A stretch of DNA of 64,000 bases from Pleionea sediminis (GCF_007570825.1 NZ_SUNB01000001.1:124001-188000); one strand, 5' to 3'. Positions 49,283-60,231 are shown, counted from the first letter of the stretch. Notes: generated from the sequence alone by a model not told the origin. Numbers and translations are program-made.

Positions 49283-50149
49283 ATGACTGCTCAAATTATC
49301 GACGGAAAAGCCATCGCTAAGCAACTCAGACTTAAAATTGCCGAAAAAGTATCTTCCCGACTCAACCGAGGTCTCCCTGCGCCAGGTCTCGCGGTGATTT
49401 TAGTGGGTAATGATGCTGCATCCTCTATTTACGTGAACAAAAAAGTTCAGGCGTGCGAAGAAATAGGATTCAACTCGAAAAAAATCGAATTGCCGGAATC
49501 CACCAGTGAGCAAGAATTACTCAACACAATCGACAGTTTAAATGCCAACCCGGAAATTCATGGCGTTTTACTGCAACTCCCTATTCCTGAGCATATCGAT
49601 TCTAATAAGATGCTCGAGCATATCGCCCCTGAAAAAGACGTTGATGGATTTCATGCATTTAATTTGGGACGACTGGTTCAAAGAAATCCATTGCTTCGCT
49701 CGTGCACCCCTAAGGGAATTATTACTTTATTGGAGTCGATTGACGGCGTCGATATCCGCGGCATGGATGCAACAATTGTTGGGGCATCGAATATCGTCGG
49801 GCGACCGATGTCTCTTGAATTACTCATCAAAGGATGCACGACAACGGTATGTCATCGCTTTACTAAAAATTTACAGTCTCATGTAGAGCGCGCGGAATTA
49901 CTTATTGTCGCGGTTGGAAAACCCGGAATCGTTAAAGCAGAGTGGATAAAACCCGGAGCAATCGTAATTGATGTGGGAATTAATCGACTTGAAACAGGTG
50001 AAGTTGTTGGCGATCTGGATTATGAAGCTGCGGTAGAAAAAGCAGGTTGGATTACACCGGTTCCAGGTGGTGTTGGCCCGATGACGGTAGCAACCCTGAT
50101 GGAAAACACTATTCTAGCCGCAGAACTTTCCGAAGAAAAAGTGCGGTAA
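49283..50149 (+). CDS. folD: Bifunctional methylene-THF dehydrogenase / methenyl-THF cyclohydrolase
   Basis: FolD interconverts 5,10-methylene-, methenyl- and 10-formyl-tetrahydrofolate for purine and formyl-Met synthesis. From the ATG at 49283 it has 288 residues; a GTG six codons earlier is in frame, but the E. coli protein aligns from the ATG. Conserved signatures are [14 protein letters not shown] with the catalytic Lys, [22 protein letters not shown] and [18 protein letters not shown]. It is convergent with acpS, with a single base between the stop codons and no terminator. It diverges from the tRNA operon. Confidence 0.95.
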   Translation: MTAQIIDGKAIAKQLRLKIAEKVSSRLNRGLPAPGLAVILVGNDAASSIYVNKKVQACEEIGFNSKKIELPESTSEQELLNTIDSLNANPEIHGVLLQLPIPEHIDSNKMLEHIAPEKDVDGFHAFNLGRLVQRNPLLRSCTPKGIITLLESIDGVDIRGMDATIVGASNIVGRPMSLELLIKGCTTTVCHRFTKNLQSHVERAELLIVAVGKPGIVKAEWIKPGAIVIDVGINRLETGEVVGDLDYEAAVEKAGWITPVPGGVGPMTVATLMENTILAAELSEEKVR

Positions 50150-50150
50150 T

Positions 50151-50531
50151 TTAAATTTCAGCAACCGCAAAAGCCACCGCCATGGTGGCTTCATCTGATA
50201 GACTGATATGAATCTTGGAAATCCCTCTTTCTTCCATTAACTGTTTAGCTTTACCAGACACAGAAACAAACGGTTTTCCATTGTCATCATTAAGAACCGA
50301 GAAATCATCAAAACGCACACCATTCGCGATTCCTGTCCCCAAACACTTCACAATCGCTTCTTTCGCTGCAAATCTCTTTGCCAAATAAGTGACAGGTTGG
50401 GCTTTATAGCTTTTTGAGCGTAATTCCTCTTCCGACAAAATTCGTTGAGCAAATCGCTCGGCAAATCGATTGAATGATTGCTCTATTCGAGCAACTTCAA
50501 CAATATCAGTACCTATACCGGCGATTGCCAT
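50151..50531 (-). CDS. acpS: Holo-[acyl-carrier-protein] synthase
   Basis: AcpS transfers 4'-phosphopantetheine from CoA to acyl carrier protein. The 126 residues match the family: [13 protein letters not shown] carries the Mg-binding Asp, and [16 protein letters not shown] the conserved Glu. Its start overlaps the end of pdxJ by 19 bases. It is the last gene of the long rseC-to-acpS block. Confidence 0.94.
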   Translation of the reverse strand: MAIAGIGTDIVEVARIEQSFNRFAERFAQRILSEEELRSKSYKAQPVTYLAKRFAAKEAIVKCLGTGIANGVRFDDFSVLNDDNGKPFVSVSGKAKQLMEERGISKIHISLSDEATMAVAFAVAEI

Positions 50532-51262
50532 GCTCGAGCCTCAACCATTAGACGCTTCATTTCTGAAACCGCATCAGACAACCCAGAAAATACCGATCGC
50601 GCAATGATTGCATGACCAATATTCAATTCTATCACTTCTGGTATTTGGGCAATTGGCTGCACATTATGGTAGTGCAATCCGTGTCCAGCATTCACTTGCA
50701 GGCCTTGCTCATAAGCGATTGCTGCGCCCTTCTGTATTTTTCGCAATTCCGTTCGAGCAAATTCTTCTGTTTTTGCTTCAGCAAATGCCCCCGTGTGCAA
50801 CTCAATCAGCGGCGCTTTACATCTGACCGCGGCATCGATCTGAGAAGGCTCTGCATCAATGAATAATGAAACTTGAATGCCTATATCCGCCAATCGCGAA
50901 CACGCATCTTTTATTTTTGCTTCGTTGGAAACGACATCTAATCCACCTTCCGTTGTTAGCTCCTCACGTTTTTCAGGAACTAAACAACAAAAATGGGGTT
51001 TAACTTGTTCGGCGATAGACAACATTTCTTCGGTAACCGCCATTTCTAAATTCATCCGAGTTTGTAGAGTATTTCTCAGCAGAAACACATCTCTGTCAGT
51101 TATGTGGCGACGATCTTCACGCAAATGGACAGTGATACCATCTGCGCCAGCTTGCTCAGCAATCGCGGCTGCAGTTATTGGTTCCGGATAAATTGTTCCA
51201 CGAGCATTTCTCAACGTCGCAATGTGATCAATATTCACACCCAATAAAATCGGATTTTTCAT
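50513..51262 (-). CDS. pdxJ: Pyridoxine 5'-phosphate synthase
   Basis: PdxJ makes pyridoxine 5'-phosphate, the first ring form of vitamin B6, from 1-deoxyxylulose 5-phosphate and aminoacetone phosphate. The 249-residue TIM barrel starts [36 protein letters not shown] and [11 protein letters not shown] are also conserved. It overlaps acpS and follows recO, the usual order. Confidence 0.95.
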   Translation of the reverse strand: MKNPILLGVNIDHIATLRNARGTIYPEPITAAAIAEQAGADGITVHLREDRRHITDRDVFLLRNTLQTRMNLEMAVTEEMLSIAEQVKPHFCCLVPEKREELTTEGGLDVVSNEAKIKDACSRLADIGIQVSLFIDAEPSQIDAAVRCKAPLIELHTGAFAEAKTEEFARTELRKIQKGAAIAYEQGLQVNAGHGLHYHNVQPIAQIPEVIELNIGHAIIARSVFSGLSDAVSEMKRLMVEARAWQSPV

Positions 51263-51314
51263 AAAACTTGGGCTCCTAAAATGTCCAATACAGTATAAAG
51301 ATTTCGAAAGCTGT

Positions 51315-52049
51315 TTAACAACGACGGGAATTAACAGAGCTGTTTTTCTGCCACTGCAACCAAAGCTCGCGACTCTGTAGCGGTTTGTTCCCTAGGTACG
51401 GTAGCAATAATTCGCGGTTAATGTGTTTTAGAGCATTTAATGCATCAGGGTTATTTAATCGACCAGCAACAATGTCCAACAATGTTATACCTTCAACTTT
51501 AAATCCTGATGTAGAACCACGCTCACAAACGGAGAAAGACTCTCGTTTGTTTAGTGTATAAAGTAAATTAGGCTCAATTGGACTACCTGATGAATCCAGT
51601 GAAAAGTCGATTGCAACGCCAAAATCTTGTAACACCATCAGCTCTAGCTGCCGTAAAACAATTTGTACATCATTTTTTACGGCTAACGCGTGATATACGT
51701 CAGGCAAAAACTGAAATATTCTCGGGAAAGGTTCACCGGGCTCCATGACTCGACACAAAAGTTCACTGACATAGCACGATAAAGCAAAAGATTCACCATT
51801 AAAGCTTTTTGGCCCAGTTAACGCTTCTACAGAAACTAACGTTTTTAAATCTCCTCGCCCCTTGTATTCAACTTCAACCACACTACTCATTTGAAGTAGT
51901 GCCCGCCAGTCTTTTCTTGATTGTGCTCGCGCACCTTTCGCTACAAAAGCCATCCGACCATGCTCTTCCGTAAAAACATCGACGATCAAACTGGTGTCTT
52001 GATAAGGTCTGGAATGTAATACAATCGATAGAATGGACGATGTGTTCAT
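51315..52049 (-). CDS. recO: DNA repair protein RecO
   Basis: RecO helps load RecA on SSB-coated DNA in the RecFOR pathway. The 244-residue protein has the N-terminal OB fold ([34 protein letters not shown]) and a helical C-terminal part with [24 protein letters not shown]. No complete zinc-finger cysteine set is visible, as in E. coli RecO. It starts 32 bases after era. Confidence 0.92.
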   Translation of the reverse strand: MNTSSILSIVLHSRPYQDTSLIVDVFTEEHGRMAFVAKGARAQSRKDWRALLQMSSVVEVEYKGRGDLKTLVSVEALTGPKSFNGESFALSCYVSELLCRVMEPGEPFPRIFQFLPDVYHALAVKNDVQIVLRQLELMVLQDFGVAIDFSLDSSGSPIEPNLLYTLNKRESFSVCERGSTSGFKVEGITLLDIVAGRLNNPDALNALKHINRELLLPYLGNKPLQSRELWLQWQKNSSVNSRRC

Positions 52050-52080
52050 TAATGCAAGAGTCTAATTTATCATGACCAGG

Positions 52081-52986
52081 TTAAGATTCATCATACCCCA
52101 ATGAACGTAAAGCACGTTCATCATCAGCCCATCCGTCTTTAACTTTTACCCAGGTTTCTAAATACACTTTGCAATCCAATAAATGCTCAAGCTCTTTACG
52201 AGCATCGCGCCCAATGACTTTTAACTTCTCACCTTTTCGGCCAATAACAATATTTTTTTGACCATTTCTTTCTACAAGAATCAATGCATTTATACGGGCG
52301 ATACCACGATCATCATATTCAAATCGTTCAATTTCAACGGTCACGGAATAAGGAATCTCATTTCCAGAGTGTCTCATAATTTTTTCGCGAACGATTTCGG
52401 CTGCCATAAAGCGTTGACTGCGATCTGTAACATAATCTTCCGGGAAGAAAAACGTTCCCTCAGGCATAAATTCAAATAATTTTTTCTTTAAGAGTTCAAC
52501 GTTATCCCCTTTTTCTGCTGAACCCGGGATAATTTCCTTAAAGTTGTGTAATTTGCCGAGCGACTCTAAATGCGGCAATAAATCTGATTTATCTTTTACG
52601 TTATCAACCTTATTGATAAATAAAATGGTTGGAACACCTGAGTCAATGGCAAATTTTAAAGCGAGATCATCATCTTCATTCCAACGAGAGCCTTCAACAA
52701 CAAGAACATTTAAATCAACTTCTTTTACTGTCGAGGAAGCGGCCTTATTCATTAATCGATTTATTGCCCGGGCTTCATTAACGTGCATACCTGGCGTATC
52801 AACGTAAACCACTTGAGTATTCTTAACAGTATCAATACCCAAAATTCTGTGACGAGTTGTTTGCGGTTTTCTTGAAGTTATACTGATTTTTTGACCGAGC
52901 AAGCGATTCAGTAATGTTGACTTACCAACATTTGGACGACCAATTATTGAAACATAGCCACAGTATGTTTTTTTTGCATCTTTCAT
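52081..52986 (-). CDS. era: GTPase Era
   Basis: Era binds 16S rRNA and is essential for 30S assembly. The 301-residue protein has G1 GRPNVGKST, the switch [15 protein letters not shown]3 DTPGMH, G4 NKVD and a C-terminal KH RNA-binding domain ([21 protein letters not shown], then [17 protein letters not shown]). Its start overlaps the rnc stop by 4 bases. Confidence 0.96.
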   Translation of the reverse strand: MKDAKKTYCGYVSIIGRPNVGKSTLLNRLLGQKISITSRKPQTTRHRILGIDTVKNTQVVYVDTPGMHVNEARAINRLMNKAASSTVKEVDLNVLVVEGSRWNEDDDLALKFAIDSGVPTILFINKVDNVKDKSDLLPHLESLGKLHNFKEIIPGSAEKGDNVELLKKKLFEFMPEGTFFFPEDYVTDRSQRFMAAEIVREKIMRHSGNEIPYSVTVEIERFEYDDRGIARINALILVERNGQKNIVIGRKGEKLKVIGRDARKELEHLLDCKVYLETWVKVKDGWADDERALRSLGYDES

Positions 52987-53663
52987 GCGCTTAATTGCTC
53001 CATCATTTTATCTGCAGCAGCTTGCTCAGCCTTGCGTCGGCTTGTGCCTTGACCTTCAGTTTCTAACTTTGGCTGATTAATTTTACAAGACACCCAATAG
53101 GTTCGGTTATGATCTTTACCTTCTGAACGGACGATTTCATACTGAGGCAGCTCTTGATTTCGACTTTGTAACCACTCTTGAAGGCGAGTTTTTGGATCTT
53201 TTTCTGCCATGGTTAGTGACAAAGACTGATAACGATTCTCATACAACTTATGAACGACCTTTTCCGCAGATTGTAAACCGCCATCTAAATAAACGGCTCC
53301 TAAAATCGCCTCAAATGCATCCGACAAGATTGACGCTCGACGAAACCCGCCACTTTTCAATTCACCACTTCCCAGAGCTAATAAGTCACCAAGGCACAAT
53401 TCATTTGCTATCTCAGCCAGTGTTTTTTCCTTCACGAGTTTTGCGCGCAAACGAGTTAGCTGACCTTCATCTCCTTGAGGAAACAAATCGTACAGTTTGG
53501 CTGCGGTTACGAAACCTAAAATACTATCACCAAGAAATTCAAGACGCTCATTGTGCTGTCCTTTAGCACTTCGGTGAGTTAGCGCCTGTTCAAGTAAAGT
53601 TCGCTTTTGAAATGAGTATTCAATGTTTTTTTCGAGTTCTTCTAGAGCTTGATATTGACGCAT
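52983..53663 (-). CDS. rnc: Ribonuclease III
   Basis: RNase III cuts double-stranded RNA, including rRNA precursors. The 226-residue protein has the signature [15 protein letters not shown], the second metal-site region [16 protein letters not shown] and a C-terminal double-stranded-RNA-binding domain ([19 protein letters not shown] to [16 protein letters not shown]). It overlaps era and shares a base with the DUF4845 gene. Confidence 0.95.
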   Translation of the reverse strand: MRQYQALEELEKNIEYSFQKRTLLEQALTHRSAKGQHNERLEFLGDSILGFVTAAKLYDLFPQGDEGQLTRLRAKLVKEKTLAEIANELCLGDLLALGSGELKSGGFRRASILSDAFEAILGAVYLDGGLQSAEKVVHKLYENRYQSLSLTMAEKDPKTRLQEWLQSRNQELPQYEIVRSEGKDHNRTYWVSCKINQPKLETEGQGTSRRKAEQAAADKMMEQLSA

Positions 53664-54019
53664 TACACTTCGACACTTTCCCGAAACTCAACTAACAAAT
53701 AAAGATTCCCAAACATCTGAACTTTAGCATTGTACTCTATAGACACTTCTAGCTTTCCGTTTCTTAAGTTTTTAAACTTAATGTCTTTCGTAGTCGCTCT
53801 CTCAACTTGATCTATTTGAAAGTTTGCTTGTATTTTTTTCAAAATTTCATTTTGAGAGCGTCCAACATTAGATTTTTCAACGGAGAGAAGAGCTTTTCTA
53901 ACACTCATACCTTCCATATAGATAGGTGTTAGCATTAAACCAGCATAGAGGAAAACTCCAGCCATTCCGCCGATAATAAGCCACTGCCAAAATGAAGCTC
54001 CGCGCTGTTTTGTTAACAT
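53663..54019 (-). CDS. DUF4845 small membrane protein
   Basis: A 118-residue protein with one N-terminal transmembrane helix (QWLIIGGMAGVFLYAGLMLTPIYMEG, about 13-36) and a periplasmic remainder. Such DUF4845 genes sit between lepB and rnc in many beta- and gammaproteobacteria, but no function has been assigned. The stop overlaps the rnc start. Confidence 0.85.
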   Translation of the reverse strand: MLTKQRGASFWQWLIIGGMAGVFLYAGLMLTPIYMEGMSVRKALLSVEKSNVGRSQNEILKKIQANFQIDQVERATTKDIKFKNLRNGKLEVSIEYNAKVQMFGNLYLLVEFRESVEV

Positions 54020-54046
54020 AAAACTCTCTCCATAATTGCTAAAGAA

Positions 54047-55309
54047 TTACTTTATACCCTGAACCCGATCAAACTTTACTCCTGTTGGAATATAGCTCAT
54101 TATACCGCCTTTATCAGGATTCTTCTTATCTTCAAAGCCGAACTCTAAATGCATCCAAATAGCCTCAGCTTTGCCAACCATACGTTTTTCAGGAACAAAT
54201 CCCCAAAAACGACTATCGCTACTGCCCGTTCGATTATCTCCCAGCACAAAATAGTTAGCCTGAGGTACTTTCACGCCTTTCGCCCAATCGTAGTGAAATG
54301 AGCCTCTATCTGCGTGGAATTTTCGTTCAGTTAAATTCGGATAAACCCGCTTATTAGCTTCATAACTTGCTCGCCATCCAGGTATGTAACGATACTGTCC
54401 ATATTGAATATCTTTCTCATGAACTAAAATCTGATGCGTTACCGTACCGATAGTCTCTTCATAAACATCCGTATTTTCGAAACCATCATCAGAAACGAGA
54501 CGTCGATGTATCAAGTTTTTTACACCACACTGTAAACCCGCGTTATTTGCATTTTCTCGTGCAGAATCAGTATCGCAATTCGGTATGATAAAGAGTTCAT
54601 GTTTTTGATTATAAAAAACAGTGTCACCTGGTAACGCAATTAGCCGTTTAATATAATCTTTCTCAGGCTCGTGAGGTGCCCGAAAAACCACAACGTCACC
54701 CCTTTGAGGCGCATCGCCCTCAGTAAGCTTCGTTTTTGTAACAGGCAAACGTAGACCATACGCGAATTTATTCACCAAGATAAAGTCGTGGACCCATAAC
54801 GTTGGTTTCATTGAACCCGAGGGAATTTTAAAGGGCTCATAAAAAAATGAACGTAGTAAAACAATAATTAAAAGTAACGGAAAGAAAGACCAACCATAAT
54901 CGATCCACCAAGGTAACTTACGAACCGCTTCAATTTCTTTTTCATCCGGATGCGTTTTAATTTGGTATAAGGCTTGTACTTTGGCTTCTGCCTTTTTTTC
55001 CATGTAAAACTTTTCGACTAAGGTAATAACGAAACTAATTCCTAAAGCCACGACCAATATCAATTCAAAATTGGGTAACATCATCCAAATAACTGCCGCA
55101 ATACAAGTCATAACAAACGCGGTGTCAGATAAGCTCACCCAATCTGGTTTCTCTAGAATTTTTTGAGCATCTTCGTATTCAATATTTCGCTTTTTCGAGC
55201 GTAATTTTTCAAGCTTATCTTTTCGCTGTTTTGACCAAACCCAAATATCAAGCCCACTAATAATCGAAGAAGCAATAAATGCAATAATTAAAAAAGTTTT
55301 AAAATCCAT
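54047..55309 (-). CDS. lepB: Signal peptidase I, with extended membrane N-terminus
   Basis: LepB removes signal peptides at the outer face of the inner membrane. The catalytic Ser166 is in IPSGSMKPTL, the general-base Lys in DYIKRLIALPGDTV, and the last box is GDNRTGSSDSRFWGFVP. At 420 residues it is about 100 longer than E. coli LepB (324). The N-terminal part has a helix at about 5-21, two more at about 62-97 and one at about 137-155, with a charged linker between. It follows lepA by 20 bases. Confidence 0.94.
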   Translation of the reverse strand: MDFKTFLIIAFIASSIISGLDIWVWSKQRKDKLEKLRSKKRNIEYEDAQKILEKPDWVSLSDTAFVMTCIAAVIWMMLPNFELILVVALGISFVITLVEKFYMEKKAEAKVQALYQIKTHPDEKEIEAVRKLPWWIDYGWSFFPLLLIIVLLRSFFYEPFKIPSGSMKPTLWVHDFILVNKFAYGLRLPVTKTKLTEGDAPQRGDVVVFRAPHEPEKDYIKRLIALPGDTVFYNQKHELFIIPNCDTDSARENANNAGLQCGVKNLIHRRLVSDDGFENTDVYEETIGTVTHQILVHEKDIQYGQYRYIPGWRASYEANKRVYPNLTERKFHADRGSFHYDWAKGVKVPQANYFVLGDNRTGSSDSRFWGFVPEKRMVGKAEAIWMHLEFGFEDKKNPDKGGIMSYIPTGVKFDRVQGIK

Positions 55310-55329
55310 AAATTACCAAGTCCCACTCA

Positions 55330-57132
55330 TTAATCTTTGCCAACTTGCAATACGGCAAGAAAAGCATCTTGAGGGATTTCGACGCGACCAACTTGCTTCA
55401 TTCGCTTCTTACCCTCTTTTTGTTTTTGTAATAGTTTTTTCTTACGGCTGACGTCACCACCATAACATTTCGCAGTAACATTTTTACGTAATGCTTTAAC
55501 AGTCGAACGTGCCACAATTTGATTGCCTAAAGCAGCCTGTATAGCGACTTCAAACATCTGCCTGGGAATCAATTCCTTCATTTTCTCGACCAATTCACGA
55601 CCGCGATAAAAAGCTTGTTCTTTATGGACAATCATTGCTAACGCATCAACTTTGTCACCGTTAATCATAATATCCAACCGTGCTAATTTAGCAGGCTGAA
55701 AACGGACAAAGTTATAATCCAGCGAAGCATAACCTCGACTCACCGATTTAATCCGATCAAAAAAGTCGAGCACTACCTCATTCATTGGTAACTCGTAAGT
55801 TAAAGAAACTTGATTACCGGCATATTGCATATTTTTTTGAACGCCGCGTTTTTCGACACATAACGTAATTACATTACCTAAGTAGTCTTGTGGAACCAGG
55901 ATATTCGCTTCAACTATAGGTTCACGCATTTCATCAATTTCGCCGGGCTCAGGCAGTTTCGACGGATTATCAACATAAACTACCTCACCGTCGTTTCTTA
56001 CGATCTCAAAAACAACGGTTGGAGCGGTTGTTATAAGATCAAGATTGTATTCTCGCTCTAAACGCTCTTGAATAATTTCCATATGAAGCATTCCGAGAAA
56101 GCCACAACGGAAACCAAAGCCTAAAGCAGTTGAGTTTTCTGGCTCGAAAAACAAAGATGCGTCATTCAAACTCAATTTACCCAAAGCATCTCTAAAATTC
56201 TCATAATCATCAGAAGATACCGGGAATAAGCCGGCGTAAACTTGAGGTTTCACTTTTTTAAAGCCTGGAAGACGTTCTTCGGAAGGGTTCTTTACCGTGG
56301 TCAGCGTATCACCTACTGGCGCACCATGAATGTCCTTGATGCCAGCAATAACATATCCAACCTCTCCCGCACGTAACTGACCAGTATCCTTTCTTTTGGG
56401 TGTGAAGATACCGACATGATCAACAAGATGAGCTTTGCCTGTGGACATGACCAACATTTTGTCACCTGCGTTCAAGGTACCCTCGACCACACGCACTAAA
56501 GAGACAACACCTAAATAATTATCGAACCATGAATCCACGATGAGCGCTTTGAGCGGTGCCTTGTCATCACCCTGTGCTGGCGGCACTTTAGCAACGATCG
56601 TTTCTAAAACGTCCTGAATTCCAACACCAGTTTTGGCAGAGCAACGCACTGCGTCTGTTGCCTCGATGCCAATAATGTCCTCAATTTCTTGACTGACTCG
56701 GTCAGGATCTGCTGCTGGTAAATCAATTTTATTGAGTATCGGAATGACTTCGAGATCTTGCTCGATGGCGGTATAACAGTTTGCGACTGTTTGCGCTTCA
56801 ACGCCCTGACCTGCATCAACCACTAGAAGCGCACCTTCACAAGCAGCAAGTGAACGCGAGACTTCATAAGAGAAGTCAACGTGCCCCGGCGTATCAATAA
56901 AATTCAGCTGATACGTATTTCCATCCTTTGCTTGATAATCCAAAGTAACACTCTGGGCTTTAATGGTAATGCCACGCTCTCTTTCCAAATCCATTGAATC
57001 CAGTACTTGTTCATCCATTTCACGGTCTGTAAGCCCGCCACAAAACTGGATTAAACGGTCTGAGAGTGTCGATTTGCCATGATCGATATGCGCGATAATT
57101 GAAAAGTTACGAATAAATTGTGTATACGACAT
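55330..57132 (-). CDS. lepA: Elongation factor 4 (LepA)
   Basis: LepA is a ribosomal GTPase that can back-translocate or help initiation under stress. The 600-residue protein has G1 [11 protein letters not shown]3 DTPGHVDF, G4 [14 protein letters not shown]-like domains and the LepA-specific C-terminal domain ([40 protein letters not shown]). It is first of the lepA-lepB pair; mucD lies 149 bases upstream behind a hairpin. Confidence 0.97.
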   Translation of the reverse strand: MSYTQFIRNFSIIAHIDHGKSTLSDRLIQFCGGLTDREMDEQVLDSMDLERERGITIKAQSVTLDYQAKDGNTYQLNFIDTPGHVDFSYEVSRSLAACEGALLVVDAGQGVEAQTVANCYTAIEQDLEVIPILNKIDLPAADPDRVSQEIEDIIGIEATDAVRCSAKTGVGIQDVLETIVAKVPPAQGDDKAPLKALIVDSWFDNYLGVVSLVRVVEGTLNAGDKMLVMSTGKAHLVDHVGIFTPKRKDTGQLRAGEVGYVIAGIKDIHGAPVGDTLTTVKNPSEERLPGFKKVKPQVYAGLFPVSSDDYENFRDALGKLSLNDASLFFEPENSTALGFGFRCGFLGMLHMEIIQERLEREYNLDLITTAPTVVFEIVRNDGEVVYVDNPSKLPEPGEIDEMREPIVEANILVPQDYLGNVITLCVEKRGVQKNMQYAGNQVSLTYELPMNEVVLDFFDRIKSVSRGYASLDYNFVRFQPAKLARLDIMINGDKVDALAMIVHKEQAFYRGRELVEKMKELIPRQMFEVAIQAALGNQIVARSTVKALRKNVTAKCYGGDVSRKKKLLQKQKEGKKRMKQVGRVEIPQDAFLAVLQVGKD

Positions 57133-57247
57133 AAAGTAATTGCCCAGAAAACCTCTGTTTCAACGAAAATGCGGCGCCCAAATGAACCGCAACTACTCGC
57201 ATTCTATCAAAAAGGCGCCGATTCTAACGTATTTTAAACAACAAAGG

Positions 57248-57279
57248 CAGTGACTTTGCACGTATCTGGCAAGTCACTG
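57248..57279 (-). terminator. Hairpin after mucD
   Basis: CAGTGACTT and AAGTCACTG form a perfect 9-bp stem with a 14-base loop, 3 bases past the mucD stop. On the minus strand it is followed by the T-rich CCTTTGTTGTTT. It is a probable terminator between mucD and lepA. Confidence 0.6.
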
Positions 57280-57281
57280 GG

Positions 57282-58577
57282 TTATTCATTACCTAATTTT
57301 AGTACCAAAAATCTTGGCCCCATACCTCTTCGGTTGACTAGAACCGCGACAGAGCCAATTTCTGGCAACCGATCGAGAGCGCTTTGATAGTCTTCGATGC
57401 TATTAATCCGTTGTTGGTTAAGCATTTGCAGAATATCGCCTTCTCGAATACCCGCATCTCTCGCTGGACCAGAAATCACTTCTCTTACCAGTACACCGTA
57501 TTCAACGTCGGCCATTTCTCGGATACGATCATCCAACTCGACAACCGTCATACCAAGGCCGGCATTACTTTCGCCACCAGGTCTGCCTCGGTCGGCAACT
57601 TCACTTTGAGGCCTCTCACCAATAGTGATATCCAATGTCTTACGATCGCCATTTCTTAAAATGACCATTTCCACTTCTTTTCCAGGCTTAATCCGTCCAA
57701 CTAAAAATGGCAAATCCGCGGCACTGCCAACTTCTTTTCCATCGACCTCAATCACAATATCGCCCACTTTCAAGCCACCTTCTTCAGCCGGCGAATCTTT
57801 AGTTACCTGACGCAATAAAGCGCCTTTAACTTCATCCAGCTCAAAAGCCTGCATAGTGTCATAGTCGACATCTTGATACATTACACCAAGAAATCCTCGG
57901 CTGACTCGACCGTCTTCACGCAATTGCTCAGCGACGTCCATCGCTAAATCCATCGGAATGGCGAAAGCTAAGCCCATATTTCCGCCAGTCATACTGAAAA
58001 TTTGTGAATTGATACCGACAACCTCTCCTTTTTCATTGAAAAGTGGGCCACCGGAATTACCTCGGTTAATAGCAGCGTCGGTTTGAATAAACGGCACATA
58101 TTGCTCTCTTGCCAAACTGCGGCCTTTCGCACTGACAATACCAGCCGTTACTGTATGCTCAAGTCCGAAAGGGGCGCCATACGCCAAAACCCATGCTCCA
58201 ACTTTGAGCTTCTCCACATCACCAATTTTTACCGCCTTTAAATCCTTTGCGTCGATTTTTAGCAAGGCGATATCGGAATCCTCATCCTCTCCCAACAGTT
58301 CAGCTTTATAAACTTTTTTATTCACCAACTGAACATAAATAGATTTAACACCATGAATCACATGTCGATTTGTTAAAACGTAGCCGTCGTTATCTATAAT
58401 AAAGCCCGAACCAGAGGGTCCTTGGGCCTGTCGTCCACGACTTTCTACTTCTGTTGTGATAACAACAACAGAATCTCTCACATCTTCAACAACTCGCGTA
58501 AAATCAGGACGAGAAGCCTGAACCACGCCCGCCAGGGCAACCAACAATAACAACACATTTGCTTTTACAAACTTCAC
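57282..58577 (-). CDS. mucD: Periplasmic serine endopeptidase of the Do/DegP family (MucD-like)
   Basis: This is an HtrA protease and chaperone that removes damaged periplasmic proteins. The start is probably GTG at 58577: AAGGAG sits 9 bases upstream and the signal peptide (KFVKANVLLLLVALAGVVQA) is then ideal; an ATG six codons earlier has no good site. The protease domain has His in LTNRHVI, Asp in DSDIALLKI and Ser in RGNSGGPLF, followed by two PDZ domains (about 250-340 and 350-430). Position between rseC and lepA equals mucD of Pseudomonas. A sigma-E-like element lies upstream. Confidence 0.92.
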   Translation of the reverse strand: MKFVKANVLLLLVALAGVVQASRPDFTRVVEDVRDSVVVITTEVESRGRQAQGPSGSGFIIDNDGYVLTNRHVIHGVKSIYVQLVNKKVYKAELLGEDEDSDIALLKIDAKDLKAVKIGDVEKLKVGAWVLAYGAPFGLEHTVTAGIVSAKGRSLAREQYVPFIQTDAAINRGNSGGPLFNEKGEVVGINSQIFSMTGGNMGLAFAIPMDLAMDVAEQLREDGRVSRGFLGVMYQDVDYDTMQAFELDEVKGALLRQVTKDSPAEEGGLKVGDIVIEVDGKEVGSAADLPFLVGRIKPGKEVEMVILRNGDRKTLDITIGERPQSEVADRGRPGGESNAGLGMTVVELDDRIREMADVEYGVLVREVISGPARDAGIREGDILQMLNQQRINSIEDYQSALDRLPEIGSVAVLVNRRGMGPRFLVLKLGNE

Positions 58578-58667
58578 TGCTTGCATCTCCTTCATTCAGA
58601 AAAATTACTATTGGATATATTTGAAAAATTAAATGATCTAAAATCGTTACTAATTCGTGTACGTCTG

Positions 58668-58696
58668 TTTATGACCTCATAATTCAACTTTAGTGC
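58668..58696 (-). promoter_or_regulatory. Sigma-E-like promoter of mucD
   Basis: On the minus strand a 29-base element matches the rpoE upstream element at 22 of 29 positions with identical spacing: CACTA, 15 bases, GTCATAAA. The -35 has GCACTA rather than GAACT(T). It overlaps the last codons of rseC, so part of the match may reflect coding. It is about 90 bases before the mucD start. Confidence 0.55.
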
Positions 58697-59163
58697 GACT
58701 CGATTTGTAACACTATGTTGTCAGAGCGAAACGCAATTAACTTAATCTCATTCAAAATTCGGCGCGATAATTTCTGGGTAAGCAATTTTGAAGTGCCCAG
58801 ACCCAAAATGAATCCTAAAACACCTCCCACGACGACAATACCTTCCGAAAATAGTAGTGCTTCGGTAAACACCGCACCAACAAAAAGAAAGACTATCGGG
58901 ACCAAATAAATGACAGAAGAACCAAGCAATAAACCGGCATTGGGAACTTGAACAATCACCTCATCACCAGACTTTGCACCAATCGTATTTTCCAATTTCA
59001 ACAGTTGTAATTGTCGCCCAAAAACTTTACTAAGAATTCCAGTTCCACAAGTATTAGAAGTAGAACAACTATCACAAGACGATTTTTGAACAGCCGAAAT
59101 CCACACGTGAGCTTCATCAGCTTCAACGACATTTGCAAATTCATTGTGATAGTTTGCAGCCAT
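58690..59163 (-). CDS. rseC: RseC/MucC family protein
   Basis: A 157-residue inner-membrane protein of the RseC family, linked to sigma-E control and to reduction of SoxR. The N-terminal cysteine cluster is SSCDSCSTSNTCG (about 29-41). Two helices follow (LLLGSSVIYLVPIVFLFVGAV and GIVVVGGVLGFILGLGTSKLL, about 79-125). It lies between rseA and mucD. A hairpin upstream suggests it is only loosely coupled to rpoE-rseA. Confidence 0.9.
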   Translation of the reverse strand: MAANYHNEFANVVEADEAHVWISAVQKSSCDSCSTSNTCGTGILSKVFGRQLQLLKLENTIGAKSGDEVIVQVPNAGLLLGSSVIYLVPIVFLFVGAVFTEALLFSEGIVVVGGVLGFILGLGTSKLLTQKLSRRILNEIKLIAFRSDNIVLQIESH

Positions 59164-59273
59164 AAAAACCTCGTCAGTTAAAACGATACGTTTGCATCAA
59201 TTTAACATTAACGACCAAACGAGTTATATCCGTTAAAAAATAACTCAACAAAAATCTATCTTACAAAAACAAC

Positions 59274-59295
59274 TAACCCCCAAAAATGGGGGCTA
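59274..59295 (-). terminator. Possible terminator after rseA
   Basis: CCCCC (59277-59281) and GGGGG (59288-59292) pair around a 6-base loop, with two more outer pairs past one mismatch. On the minus strand TTAGTTGTTTTTG follows. It lies about 30 bases past the rseA stop and may separate rpoE-rseA from rseC. Confidence 0.5.
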
Positions 59296-59325
59296 ATTTA
59301 AAATAATCAATACAGTAGTCGCGAT

Positions 59326-60006
59326 TTACTGATCTTGATGCTCAAGCTCCTCAAACGCTTTGAGCTCAGCCTCTCGATTTTTCTTCTCCAATTCCATCAT
59401 AACTTGGCGGAACTGCTTGGGTGTCATGCGATAAGTTTTAACTTGCTCTCCGCTAACCAACCTAACATAAGGTAACGCGCCTGAATTTGTCGCATTCGAT
59501 GATTGTGAAAATTTATTGAAGATTGTATTAATGCGTTCTAATTGTGCTCGTTCCTCTTCCGTAACATGATACTCAGCTAACATGGTATCTGAGGCGGTAG
59601 TCCCACTCACATTATTTGCGGCGGGTAATGAAGAGGAGTTTACAAGAGTCGCATTACCTGACGGCGCAGAGGCTCCAGGATACCACTGAACCCCAACAAT
59701 CACAGAGAGAGCAACAGAAGCAGCCACCGCCCAACCAGTAACCAATTTACGAGTTTTTGACGATCGTTTCGGCGCTAATACAGTCGGTTCTTGAGCAATT
59801 GCCTCACTGACTCGATTACTAAAGCCCGCCTGCCAATGAGCTGATGATTCATTACACATCACAGCACGAATCGCATGGAAAGATTCGAATGATTTGCGGC
59901 CATCTTCAGAACGCATTATTTCTTGATAAAACGTCTCGCTGTCTGGACCGTCATATTCATCATCCATCCAATCTGAAATTGTCTGTTTAACATCATCGTG
60001 CTTCAT
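59326..60006 (-). CDS. rseA: Anti-sigma-E factor RseA (MucA-like)
   Basis: RseA holds RpoE inactive at the inner membrane until proteolysis releases it. The N-terminal sigma-binding part has DDVKQTISDWMDDEYDGPDSETF. One helix follows (GWAVAASVALSVIVGVQWY, about 92-110), then a periplasmic part rich in Ser and Asn ending in a charged helix. From the ATG at 60006 it has 226 residues, aligning with MucA; an ATG nine codons earlier is possible. It lies 226 bases after rpoE. No rseB gene follows. Confidence 0.85.
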   Translation of the reverse strand: MKHDDVKQTISDWMDDEYDGPDSETFYQEIMRSEDGRKSFESFHAIRAVMCNESSAHWQAGFSNRVSEAIAQEPTVLAPKRSSKTRKLVTGWAVAASVALSVIVGVQWYPGASAPSGNATLVNSSSLPAANNVSGTTASDTMLAEYHVTEEERAQLERINTIFNKFSQSSNATNSGALPYVRLVSGEQVKTYRMTPKQFRQVMMELEKKNREAELKAFEELEHQDQ

Positions 60007-60231
60007 ATCAACCAACCCCGATTTTCTCGCCATAGAGCAACCAACTCAAAAACGAGTTTTCTTATTTATCGTACGCCTTCAACCTGGCACAGTCTGACGC
60101 TAGAAATCCTATAAAGTTCAAAGTTTATTCAACAATTTACTCGACTAAAGCGCATCAAACCTGCTTTCCCAATGAGCTTTTTCCAAAGCCCGCTGGTTAA
60201 TTCTCAAAATCGCGACGTCTACCTTCTGAGA

